Origin: Anticarsia gemmatalis
Taxonomy: Eukaryota; Arthropoda; Insecta; Lepidoptera; Erebidae
Direction: 5' to 3'
Assembly (NCBI RefSeq): GCF_050436995.1
Contig: NC_134745.1
Location: 9,176,001 to 9,240,000 of the forward strand
Length of the DNA stretch: 64,000 nucleotides
Each line of letters opens with the position of its first letter. The stretch's first letter is position 1. The notes under the pieces are model-generated. The model saw only the letters and a list, made by a program, of their open reading frames with translations. It was not told the DNA's origin and ran no database searches. Made by a program: the position numbers and the translations under genes. Positions 1-13,600 of the stretch are shown here, one piece after another.

Positions 1-1699
1 GAGTACGTTCCGCTTCCATCTCCGCCTTCTCCGTTAAGATTACACGACCGAGTAGCTGATCTTCCAGACCTATTTTGTAACATTGTAATAAAATGAGGAA
101 TTTTAAATCTGTCTGTTTTTGTTGACATTCTTGATGGCAAGTTGCGTGGCGGCTTAAAACTAGACGGTGAAATGCAATGAAAACCCATTATAATGGTTTT
201 AACAGTTAAATTTTCATGTTATTGGTGTTTTATTTTACGCACTACCTTGCTTGAAAAAGCTTTTAAACTCATATAAAAGAACGCTATTGAATAGATAAAT
301 TACCGCTAAATGTACTCAAAAACCGGGGGTTAGAGAATCAACTGATGTAGAGAATACAGTAGTAAATTTGCACATGTGCGAAGAATATGTAATTCTTTAA
401 AATAATGTACCTTGCATTGTTACAGTAAAGTCTATGATAGAAGTTCGAGCTGAAATCTCGGGCGTGTACGCTGGGTTAGGCAGTTTGGTTGTTATGAATA
501 TCTTGTGGCCGGCTGTCACGTCTATTTCTTTATCACCCAATCTCACCTAGAATAACAAAGTATTAACGGCCGAACACAGAAAAGAACATATACCTTAACA
601 AACTCTTAATTATCATGCTATATTTGCCCCTTGACGGGAATATTTTTGAGCATATCTCAAAATTTTATGACATTTCAATATTAGGTTGTTAACTGATAAA
701 AGGTATACTAACACTACTATAGTTTGGAACAAGTAACCAGACAAAAGAGAGGGAAAAATAAATGGGACTTTACTTTGTATGATGATCCGATTTTGATGTA
801 ATTCTTTTCAAGAACGTTATCCAGCACTGGATCCAATTCTTCTGCAACATCTTCTATCAACATAGGTCTTCCTAGTGATACGCAATCTTCTATGTGGTTC
901 CTGAATATTTGTACACAAATATTATTCGCCAAATTGTATGAAACAGAATAAACCTCATCATCTTCATTGATATTTAACAAGTTTATATCGATCTTTAGAT
1001 TATGAAAAAAAGTGTAGTTTACATTTTTGTAAACTACTTTTCCGTCACGAAACCATACTAGTTTAAGAACAGCTTAAGTAGCTGTCTTCTCGCTATAATG
1101 TACTTGGCTCATACCTGAAATATTTATGATTAAGCGTAGTAACAATCAAGTCATTAAACTTTTCCATATTCTTGATCCAGATCTTGCCCTGAGTCTGTGG
1201 GTCTATCAGGAGCGGGAACCTCGCAGCTTTCGTTACAATAATGCCGTTTTGTATGGACAACTCGTCAGTCGGCAGCCCGTATAAATTCCATTCTCCTATC
1301 TACACAAATATATACAATTTTTAATATAAATGAATGTGGAATTAAAAGCCAGTGCGGCAGTGATAAGGATGTACGGGTAAAGGGGAATGAATGGATACTA
1401 GGAATTAGTGAGAAAATAAAAGAGGTGAAACAGAAGACAATAACAAATAGTCGTGAAAGATGAGTGAGAAATTTTGAAAAGAAATAAATCTAAGCTGTAA
1501 TACCCATAATACTAATGCCTGAGTTACAAAAACACGTTTCAAAAATGCCAACACACGTACCGTAGCTGTATCCGTAAGCTGCTCAGTTATATTCAAATTC
1601 ATAGATACTGGTATCTTCCTTCGCAGTAGTTCATTGAGCCAGTTTGATATTAGCAAGCTGCGGAACTCTTGATTAAATGGCCCAGAGTATGAGAGAAAT
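1..1699 (-). other. Dynein AAA5 exons at window edge
   Basis: Exons 1561-1699, 1115-1299, 774-900, 411-546 and 1-69 encode AAA5 from about residue 3586: FLSYSGPFNQEFRSLL, DELSIQNGIIVTKAARF, LGRPMLIEDVAEELDPVLDN and LEDQLLGRVILTEKAEMEAE. The coding sequence runs off the window at position 1, leaving one base of an unfinished codon. AAA6 and the C-terminal domain should lie to the left. Confidence 0.94.
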
Positions 1700-4600
1700 C
1701 TACCAAAAATATAAATTATGATATTAGCTCGTTTTCTATTTTTGCTTGTTATAACAAGCAAGCAATGTACTACTAAAACACATTGCTAAAAGTGTACTTC
1801 TTCTTTATAGTATGGTTAGTGGTCAACCTAGTATCAAAGTTGTCCAAACCACCCGAAGGCCTTTGACGAGGCTTGACGACTGTTATCTCAATAGACAGCA
1901 ACCGGGACCGACTTTTTTACGTGCCCTCCGAAGCACGGAGACGCCCAGTTCAAATACCACTAGGCGGTCATCCATCTATGGAATGACCGCGCCAAGGCTT
2001 GCTTAATCCACAGATCGTTTACCGTCCGGTCAGCGCAACTGGCTATAGACGCCTCGGGTGGCCTACTGAACTCGACTCTAAAATAAGTTGGAAAGATCAA
2101 AAAAATTATCAAACCCAGTAAGCAGCAGTATATCTCCAACCAGCCGTTCAATTTCAGATTTGAACAGCGCGGATTGTTCTGTCCATCGGACTCTTTCACC
2201 ACTTAGGCCGTTGATCAGCGCTGTGGCGGCGTCCATTTTCTCCTGACATTTAGCTGCGTCATCTAACACAGCTTGTTTCAATGCCATGGCTTCGTCGAAT
2301 TCTCTCTGTACTCCCGCTAATTCCAGCTAGAATAATTAATAGTTAGTGTTATCTACCGCAGGTTCCCTATATTTTATGATATTTTCACATAGACAGACAG
2401 TATACACGAGAACAAAAACGCAATTTTTCATCTAAAATACGAGATGAATATGCCTCATCTCATCAGATATGTATGAATGGATATGATGTTGTTTTAATTA
2501 AAATATTGCTTAATTCGAAAGATTGAAGTCACCGTCTTAAAATGTAATTTGTTATCTTTATCATAACAATATAGTCAGCTTGTTACCTCTTTTGCAGCAA
2601 GTTCTGCCTCGGCCGCCTCCAATTCTCTCTTGGCTCCCTGATATTTGCCTTGCATCACCGCTAAGTTAGCCTTCAACGGCAGCACGTCCTTATTCACTGA
2701 ATAAAACTGCGCCATGGCAATGGTCCATGAGATCAAGCCGGCAACATTGCCGCAAGCAATCTTTGCCGCTTCGAAAGTATATTGGCTGTATAAAAATATC
2801 AATAGTTATTATCCTGAGTACAAAAATAAGACTAATTGTACAATAATATAATATGCGTTCACTCACGGAAAGCTGAAGTAGGGTTTCAACAAATCAACCA
2901 TTTCTGCATTGATTTCGTCTTTTGGGTAGTTTTTCAAGTTACTCAGAAATCTTGAATCCGCCATTACCTAATCAAAAAATATATCAGACAAAATCATCAG
3001 ATCAAAATCATCAGACAAAATAAAAATAATTAGAACAAAAGCTATCAAAATAATAAAATACCTTCAATGACTCTGCCCATGAAGCAGTTAAGAAGTTTTT
3101 CTCGGGATCCGCCTTAATAGGATCTATACGCTTTCTGAATAGCAAACATACGGCATCCATAATAAGTGTAATGAGATATGGCGGCTTGCCCAATTTTCTT
3201 ACAGTAGCAATATCAGCGGCATTAATGGTCTGCAATTAAATGCACTCAATTAAGCCTTGCTACTACATATTCGGTTGAAATCGATAAACAAAACCCACTC
3301 GACTTACTTGTTCGGCTTGTGCCGATCAACCTCATCACACATGATCGGTTTTGCCGGCCGGCTTAGCCAATAAATGCCGAACCAAATATGTATGTAGGAA
3401 ACCTAACAATATAAAATACTTTTGTTTCTAAACAAACATAGATGATAGCATTGTCGACATACTGGACATTCTTTTTATAATTACAATTGGTTTAAATACC
3501 TGCAAAGCAGCTTCCGCAGCTTCCAGCGCGGGTTTAGCAGCCGCGAGTTTCTCCTCAGCGATCGCGGTCTCTGCCGCAATAACCGTTACGAGCTTCACGG
3601 CTACTTCCTTCACTTCCATCACCTCCGCCTTCACTATCTCGGCAGCTGCTTGCGATGTGGCTACAGCCGCTAATACCTACACAAATATTTTAAGAGACTA
3701 TAGGATATTATTACTTCTGAAATTTAGACAAAACAAATAAAAAAGTAGAAAAAATTGTTAAAAATAAAAAGTTGTACAAAATACGTTGTATATCAACACT
3801 TACCTCTTCAGCTTTTGCAGTGGCCACCTTGATTTCTTGCTCTTTTAGCTCCAACTCTTGCTTCAGCACGTCTACGCTTGCTGCTGCTTCAACCAATTTG
3901 TCTAAACCAGTAGTCATTCTAAAAAAAAAACTCAAGTCTTAACAAACGTTCGAGTTATAATCAAAATAAGTACAGGAATTTGACAAGGAGTAACTGTGAA
4001 CGAGAGAGTCCGATAAAATTACATGACACAATTCGCATGTTTGTAATAATGCGTTAAAGGATCATGGGAATATGTGAAATAGTAAGTACCTTCTTGCCAT
4101 TTCGGCGATATGTACATGTTTCTCCTTGTACAAAACCTTGTACCCTTCCAAGAAAGACAAATAAGACTTGGGAGTGACGTGGGCCTGTCTTCTGAATCGA
4201 TCGTAGTACAAGCCACAAGTATCAGCGACATTATCCTGTACCATTCCCATAATCTCGATCAATTGCATCTTTGTTTCACTTGAACATACCACCTGCAAAT
4301 AGAAAATTATCATACATCGTAATCATAACTGTTATGCTTTACTAGGGTATGAACCTGAGGCAACAGACTATTGACTTTCAAAGTTATGTGTGTATTATAA
4401 AATATGTTTAAACGGGAAAAGTAAACTGAAACCGTGCACGCCTGTGAGTTCTTTAACACAGTTCTTGAAAGAATGCAAAATCACCAAACACACTACGCAC
4501 GACTAACCTCTCCCTCGTTCCTGGAGGAGACTCTTGCCCTTGACAATAATGGATTGAAGGGCTTTATTGATTACTTGTAAACGTGATATACAATTCCAGT

Positions 4601-7600
4601 AAGTGTTAGTATTCATTACAAACCTTGAACTCCCACAAAAAGTGATATGCTACTTCAATAAGAGCTTCTTTAGGCCATTTCTGGAACCAGTCCATTGTTG
4701 ATCCGGATATAAGTCCAGGGAATTTCAGAGCCCTGCTTCTGAACTTTTCACCTACCTACAAAATTATTATTTTTACTCATTAATCGCATTGTTATAAATG
4801 CAGAATTGCATTCGTTTTTTTTGTCCTTTCGTCTTAACTAAACTGGTGCACCGATTTAAATGCAATCGGACAGAGTTTAGAAAAGTAAAAGATATTAAAT
4901 AAAAATACCACGTGGACGGGTCTTAGATATTGAGTTTTTTTAAGGTAAATCTTACCGGTGAGAAGCATAGCACAACATGTAAATTCGCCCGAGAGCGAAT
5001 AATAAAGTATTCGTACAACACATCTGGCACTGGAATCCTTCTTGGAGCATACTTCTTCATAATCGGTGTCAGCTCGTTCATTATTTCATCTGGGATTTAA
5101 ACATTTTTATGATAGTCTTTTTTACAAATGCCGAGTATAACACAATAATACAGTTATATACTTCAAAATTTTAAGTTAAGTGTGTCTTACATAAAAATTT
5201 ACAAACGTAAAAGGAACTTTTTTGGTTTTAAACCTAGTTTTCATCCATACATTTTTGATATTTCTAAAGCTTTCAGAAGCTTTTTTAAGTCACCACTTAT
5301 GCTTTTTTATGTTTACGCCCTTTATATTTACATAGCACTTTAAGTTAGCTTGGTTAAAAAACTTACCCATTTCTTCTTTAGGGAACAGATTGGCAATTTC
5401 GCCGGAGCTGAGGATATTGTTGAGGAACTCCAGAAACTGTTCGTCTTTTATATCATTATCGGTAAATATGAACGAAATACCGCGCCCTTGAAGTCCAGCT
5501 ATCCGGTACAATATTTTAATATCGTCCATAAAGTTGCTCACGTTGTAAGATCTATAACCGTAACAGTTTTATTATATTCTTTATCTTAGAGATAGAGAAA
5601 TACACCCGTTTTGTCGTCTATGATATGATAATACGATGAAGTTAGTCCCAAGTCAGCGGTGACCCGACGTTTAAAGACAGGACAGTAGACGTATTGCATT
5701 CAAACTTCAGACAACGCAGCTATCGAGAAAATTAAACATAAATAGGAAGACGTCAATGGCATTGTACCAAATGATGAGTTACCTTGTTAAAGTTATTTGA
5801 TAGAATGTATAATTCGCTATGAACGATGCTAATTTCGTTAAACTCTGTTTTCCGGAACCTCCGACTCCTACCAGTAGCGCATTACCACTGAAAATAAGAT
5901 ATCGCTGTCAGTATAATTTATGAACAATGTACGTTATAAATTGTATAAATGACTGGATAATGTCTCACCGAGGAGTACTTATAATTCTTGAGATGATGAA
6001 CAAATGCACCATAGCGTCGAGGAAAAATACCAGATCCAAATGAGCTCCTCTGATTTGTTCATTAAACGTCTCTTGGAACGTTCCTAGCTTACTGAGAACG
6101 AAATCCCAGCTGAAACAAGAAACATTGGTCTTTACACGACTACTACTTATACAGTTCAACTAATTAAAATATTACATACTTAAATAGTGTTAAAACCATT
6201 TGGCGATTAAAAAATTCGAAAAAATGCGAAACTCCAGGCTACTCGCCTGGAGTTTCTTGCCAGCTCTTCTCAGTAGCCTTACCTTAAGTAAATTCACTCT
6301 CTGTATCATTGACTATCATAAGTGTCAGCATTTGACCTAAATTAATCAATGATTTGATTTTGATTTCATACATATCAGTCCTGTTATAACCGAAGGGGTA
6401 GATAGAGGCGTGAGAAATACACCCGCGTTTCGTCATAAACAGTATTAGTCCCATGTAATAAAGGGGCCGCGCCACAGAGGCAGTTTACTGATTAAAATAA
6501 TATAGCTGTAAATAATCTGATTATTATAAGGCACATACGCAGGCAATTCTTCGTATACTTTCGGTGCATCAGTACTGAAATCCTCGTCTTCATCACCAGT
6601 TGGGTCAACTGGCTCCCTCAAAAAGTTTACAAAGTACGTCTCTTTTTCAGGGAAGTCATTCACATACTCTGGAAGTTCCCCAGTGGCTGTTTTCCAGAAA
6701 TTTGATACAAACCAATTTTTGTCGTCGAATGTTGTAAACCTGTAAAAATATATACATATATTAAGTAAAGCAAATACTTCTTGGCTATACGTGAAGATTG
6801 CAGGAAATGACTAATAACTATGAAGCAAGCAAAAATCCCGTACTGAACTGTATGTAGTGGGATGATATCGTATACATAAGGGTGCTCCCACACAGCAGTT
6901 ATATAACGTTAGAAACCGACTTATAACATTTGTTTTTAAACATTTTTTTTTTAAATTTTATTATCGTGTCGTGTCGTTATCGTGTTACACAATGTTGTAT
7001 AACGTTATATAACTGTTTTACACGGGAGCACCTTTACACGGCTGCAATGAGTGAAACAGGCACAGGACACTACAATATGGCGTACTCTAAGAGATACCTA
7101 AACTTCATATTGTAAAGTAGTTTACGTTTTAAGTACCTGTCTGAAATGACCCTCAAGCACTCGTGGAACCACAATTTCAAAGCAATCTGTACTGAAGGTA
7201 GCTCGTCCCTTTTAATAAACAATATTCCCTCCCATATTCGAGACAAATCTCTAAGATTGAAAACGTAATGGAACTTAGCTGGCGTTGGCAACATTTTTAT
7301 CTGAAATTTGTGCAAAAATATTATAATTATACTAGCGGACCCGACGGACGTTGTCCTGTCTACACGTTACTAATAAATTAAAAATTAATAAAAAAAAACA
7401 TTGTCCAGCGGTGTGAATCTAAACCATTCTCAGATCCCCTTGAACACACACAAAAAATTTCATCAAAATCGGTCTAGTCGTTTAAGGGAAGTTCAGTGAC
7501 ATACACACTTACAGAAGAATTATATATATAAAGATAATACATCCTCAAATGTTTGATACGACAATAACATCAGCAGTTATACTTTTTGACCCGACCCAAA

Positions 7601-10600
7601 ATTCGAACCCGAGACCTCTCGCGCGGGGTCTATCCCACTAGTCCCGTTGAGTTGTCCCGTGACGGGACAATTGGCACTATTTTGTCCCAGTTGTCCCGTG
7701 GCGGGACAAGTGACACTGTTTTGGTGCCAGTAGTCCCGTTGCAGAAAAATCACGGGACTAATGGGACAGAGGGAAGGGTCAAATCAACTGGTTGGTACAA
7801 CAGGTACTTGGTACTTTGGTAAGATAGCAGACGTTATGCAAACTAGTACATTTTAACGAGGGTAGATATCTCAAATGGAATATGCACTATACTTGTGTCG
7901 ATAAATTGTAAAACCAAAGGTGTTTAAACCTATAATCTTAGTAATAATACTCAAAGTGTACCCAGGGATAGTTACCGGATTGTGTCCCATTACATCTTTG
8001 TTATACTAAAACTGTCTCAAAGGGTCTCTGCGAGTTTGCTTCGTGCGTGGGGACGCATGCCTTCCAAAAGTCCGGAACTCTATAGTCCCGAGATGGAAAG
8101 GACAAACAAATAATATGATATTTTTTGTTTCTTAAATGTGTTTTAGTACATTTTTACTTAATTTCTAGTAAATCAGTTGAAATTATATTACAAGTTGAAT
8201 TGACTTGAATGTTTGAGCTGCCCTAGGGGCCTGTTAACATGACATTTTTGGTTTCCTTATATTATGTTTTTTCATAAATATAGACACTCTTGTCAATTTA
8301 ATTATTAAGTGTAAAGCCTAAATGGTAAAAAAAAACTTCTTGTGAATTTAAAGTTTACAAAGATAAGCGTCCAATTCACCATCTGCTATCTTACCAAAGT
8401 ACCAAGTACCTGTTGTCACACAACAACTCAATGGAACCAGTTGATTTGACCCCTCCGTCTGTCCCATTAGTCCCGTGATTTTTCTGCAACGGGACAACTG
8501 GCACCAAAACAGTGTCACTTGTCCCGCCACGGGACAACTGGGACAAAATAGTGCCAGTTGTCCCGTCACGGGACAACTCAACGGGACTAGTGGGATAGAC
8601 CCCTCGCGCGGCAGTCGCATACACTACCAACTGCGTCACAGAGGCAGCTGTTGTAAAGGTGTACAATTCTTACAGACGATTTTTTTAGTATGGATAAAGA
8701 CTACTTACTTTAGTTTGTTGCCAAATAATACGCGTGACTGGCACGAGTTTCGGCATGAAATCTACTATCTTCTTATCAAAGCGAGTCTTGCAGAAGTACC
8801 CAGCACTTATGGTTTCTTAAATAAATAAAGAAATTAATTTATGTTTACCTATTTATTATGGGGTTTTGGTAGTCAATGCATTTGATACCAAATACCCATA
8901 TGTCGATTTCTACTTTGTATCATAATACACCCTTTCAAGTTCTACATAATTCAGACGACGTATAACTTCAATTTAATCAAGACAATCTTAACAAGAACCA
9001 TCAATCAACATAACAACAAAAAAGAATAATTAGAGAAATCATAACTCATTACCAAAAATCCTGTCCATCGACACAGTGCTAGGTAGAGTACAGTTAAATA
9101 TACAAAACTGTCTCTTCAGCCGCGGAGGAATATCGTTTCTGCCACCACCTGAGACGATATAAATTTTATTTAGATACACTATATAAACATTGTTTTAGAT
9201 ACACTTTATCCTGAATGATTCATTTCGAAATGAAAAGAAATAAATGGATTGCGTGACAACAGACTTGATCTATGCTTTAAAGAATTAGCTTGAGAAAATC
9301 GACCTGGTCAAATGTTATTCACCAGCATATCAGAAAGTTAAAACAGTTAATAACCTGGGTGAATCATAGCACCAAACATTTGAATGTCCGCGATAATAAT
9401 GAACTCTCCAGGCTTTTCAAGAGAGTAGAAGCCGCGGCACTCCATCATCTGTCGTACTATTTCATTTGTTACCTGAAACATTGCTATACATTGACACCAG
9501 CACTTACGTATGACATAGTGCTTGTTCACGTTGGAACTCGCGGGCGCGGTGGCGGTCGCGAGCGCGGGGACGTGGCGATTTGTGTTCACGTTGGCCGCCA
9601 GGCGGGCGTTTGGCTCAAACTGGCTCAAACTGGTTGATCTTACTTGACATCGCGAGTGGATCGCGCCCGCCACCGCTAGTTCGACGTGAACACACACGAA
9701 CATCTTCACTTGTTTGATATTGGCGCGAGCGCGCCAGGCGGGCCGCGCGCGACGCCGCTAGCTCGCCCGCGACTTAGACCGCGCGAACGGTTTGTACGTG
9801 AACACTTCGGTACATCGCCATATGTTTGATATTTCGCGACCGCGCCCGCCACCGCGCCCGCGAGTCAACGTGAATGAGCACTTACTTGCTTACATACCAG
9901 ATGTATGTAATTTGAAAAAACATTTTTCTCTAGTTAAAGGTTGTTACCTGATCACCCCACTCGTTTACTATGGGCATGTTGATGTCGTCCACGAATACCG
10001 TCATGGATTTTCCTCCCGGAGGTCCGTATGTCATACCGACACGTTTCTCTACGTACGACTCAATAATTCTCTGTTACAGAAAATATACCTTTATAGAAGT
10101 ATTTGTCTTTTATAAATAGGTTTTACGCTCCATTTATATTTACTAAGAAACGGACATATACATATTATGTCTCTCTAGTACATGATATCTACAGACAAAT
10201 AACGTTGAAATAGCATAACAGCACTAATAAGACGGTCGTTTCGATATATTTTTGACAGTTGTTGGCAGTCAAGATACGATCCGCTTAAAGCGCGGTAGCT
10301 TTCTATCAGTGCTGTTAAGTGCTATTTCTTGCCCATAAGGAACAACAGAGGTAAACCAGATTACAAAGGCTGGTAAATAAATATGTGAGCAGACATAAAA
10401 TATGTAAGAAAACTCACTTGGAACATATTCGGCGTAGTAGCAGAAGAAAAGTTGATCATCTTGAACAGTTTATACTCATTATCGTAATAAGACATGTAGC
10501 TTTTCAACATGACAGTCTTCCCAGTGCCCTGTTCACCGATTAGAAGCACAGCCTTGTTTTGTTTCGCGATAGTTTCAATCAAGAAGTTAATGCAAACGTT

Positions 10601-13600
10601 ATCTATATTCGGAACTAGAATAGACGAATATTCAGGTACGCTGTCGGTTGGGTAGATGTAATCCTCCACGTGTTCAGACCTGTAACATTATACATTCGAT
10701 TTTATACAACTTCATATATCGGTCGCTAATTTCTGTTTAAAGCATTCACTAATCCTCTTCTATCCTTTGTAGGTAAAATAAAATCCGATAACTTCCCTCA
10801 AACATCATAATTAATTAAGTAGCTTCAGAACAGTGTAATATAAAAATCTCGCTTTACTCTTTATAAACGCAATAATTATGAAGACATAAATAACAAACAA
10901 TCAACTAACCAGTGCTGCCAAACGCCTGTCTCGCTGACCATGTACTCAAAAGGCATGATCCACTCTTTAGACTTAGCGCCAGGCCAGTCCAACTTTACGG
11001 GCAGTTTGGTCATGAACTCCGCCATACGAGTACGAGCATCCAGCTCTAATACCGCACCCAACGACCACATCATCGCAAAGATAAATAGACGCTCCAAATG
11101 ACGATCAGTGTGCGCCTCTATACAGCAACAAATAAAGATTTTTGTTCAAATAATAATCGAAGTAGATAAATCTTAGATTAAGAAGAATCGCTTTTTTACT
11201 CTCGCGTTGCATGTTTCATGTATAATAGAATACGGGAATTAACGCGAACACGCATTTTACTGGCTGACGCAACCTGCGCCGAAACGTTAGGCATTTTAAG
11301 GTAAAATGCGTGTTCGCGTTAATTCCCGTAGGTATTCTATTATACATTAAGAAGAATAGATCAAATACGTTTAACTATAAAAAAGCCACAATAAAAAATA
11401 ATTAAATACGTTGAGTTACTTACTGCCGCCGGGAATTTCTATTTGCAACAGTCCGATTAACACATCTATGCATTGTCTGAAAAAAAATTCATTTAAATCT
11501 CAAGTAAGATCGCTTGACATATGCGATAGTACACTATAATAACTTATTGGTACCTGACGTAAATAGCTTCTAAAAGCTTCATTTTAGCAGGTACTTTCTG
11601 TTGTACAAAAAGATGTACTTCATCGTATACTTTATTGAAAGCATTACGCAAAGAATCCGCTTCCTTCTGGCTGCGTTTTTTCAACCAACCCTGGAAGAAA
11701 AATTCTTTTACGTATACCAAAAATGATCTTATTCAAACTACGACTCTTGAAAATAACAAAATACACGAACCTCTAATACAGGCTGCCATTTCAACACTGA
11801 CGAAGACAGGAACACCATGCCCATCCGACTGACAGTGGCAGGTGAAGCGTTGTCAACGTTGTCTGGTTCAAACACCAGCTTACTGTTCTGCGCCATCGTG
11901 ATTCTATCACCGTTGGCCAAAGTTAACGTTTTGTTATCGTCCAATACAGAGTTCAGATTCTCAATCCATACGGCATCTACTGGACCATCTGCAAAGGAAA
12001 ACATTTACTCTGTTAGTACCTATTATTGTAGGGTAAAAAAAAAATACGTGTCATTGACAGTTAAGAAAAATTTTCGTTAAGTACTTTTCTTACCTAATAC
12101 GATCCAAGTGGTATCAGATTTCTTTACTTTTAAAGCTCGTCGCCACAGAGTAGAGAATATACCATCTGTCCAGTCATTGGTAGCCACATCTAGACGCCCA
12201 AACATTTGAGGCGCAGTAATAGCCTGAAACATTATTATGGGGTACCTAGTTATGTTTCAGCACTGATCCGAAGTCGGATTCGGATATATATTTAGTATTG
12301 TCCCCGTGGTATTTAAGCTGGCTATCTTAGCGTTTCGGAGAATACGTCAAAAATTGACCCACATGCATATTCTTTACAAGAAATCGTCTACAGACCGATG
12401 AGCGCAACTAGCTATGATAATTATAAATGTAAAATATGTATTTTCTTTCCATACCTTCGGATTCATCCTCATCTCTTTATGAGGTCTACCGACTTCTGTA
12501 AGTGCTGACATGAGCGTATGGATGCAGGTCGTCTTGCCGGAGCCAGTCGGTCCCATAGTCATCAAACCGTGTCTTACAAGCGACGTCTCATACAATTGAA
12601 TGATCTTCAAGTTCCATTCGGGATGGTTCACTAGGCCAGTACGCTCTGTCACTATACCTATAGCGCGTTGCATTTCTCTAAAATACGTAGAGTCTTATCA
12701 ATAACACAAGATTGAAAACTTTATTCTAGTCTTAAACAAAGTTTGCCTTTGACAAAAAACGAGGTAAAAAGAGATGGAGTGGACTTTTCCCAGCAGTGCT
12801 GCTGAAGGATAATAAACAGAAGGATAAAAACAAGACTACTTGTAAAACAAACCGTTGCTGAGTTTGACTGAGCTTGATACCGGGGAACAAATCTTCAATC
12901 AAGGAGACGAATAATGGTTCATCTTCATCTACCAATTTCGACACATTCATTTCCCTGTAAAATTACATAATTTAAATCGATAGGTGAAACCCCTATATGG
13001 GCAGTAATAGGCACTCATTCAGTAGTTCCTAAGTTAAATATTTTTACAAAGAAGCATACACAAGGTTCATCTGTTTCACTTATAAAATTGTTTTTTCTTA
13101 CTTCAACACTCTCATCATGATGTTTTCCTCAGTGCTGTCAGGGTTGGCTCGTTTCTGTGAGCCCATAGTACGCAACACAGATAGAATGTTCCTCAACCCA
13201 AAGTCATAATGCACCTGCTTCGATAGCTGTTCCTCGCATAGTTTGTACAGAGTGAAGAACTTACGAGCTGTAATACAATCATCGCGAGAACTATTAATTA
13301 ATCCGAAATTTACAGACCATACCTACAGAATAATTTAAAAATTAGCCTAGACTGTTTTAAGTTTAAACCAGCAAACTGTAGCGCGATTTTGTATAGTCTG
13401 TTAAGCATCGAGGGTTTGACATTTAAAGTATGCTGCCAATATAGTTCCTACGGAGCCCGGTAGAGGCGCTAAGCAGATTTTTGTTTAAAAATTCTCGATA
13501 GGTAACCGGTTATCGGTAGTCGATAGTAGTAGGGAATCAATCTACTGATTTATATAAAAAATATAAAGTGATACAGTATAGGAAAGAACTTGGGTCTTTT

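Noticed and set aside
8348..8666. Overlapping open frames on both strands with Thr/Ser/Gly-rich products
   Set aside because: They are the arms of the foldback element read in different frames; the mirror-image frame at 7586-7822 gives the same words.
9473..9709. Extended open frame upstream of dynein exon 9355-9472
   Set aside because: Only the part up to 9472 matches dynein; the rest lies in the CG-rich foldback, and a good acceptor (TTTCAG) marks the exon start.
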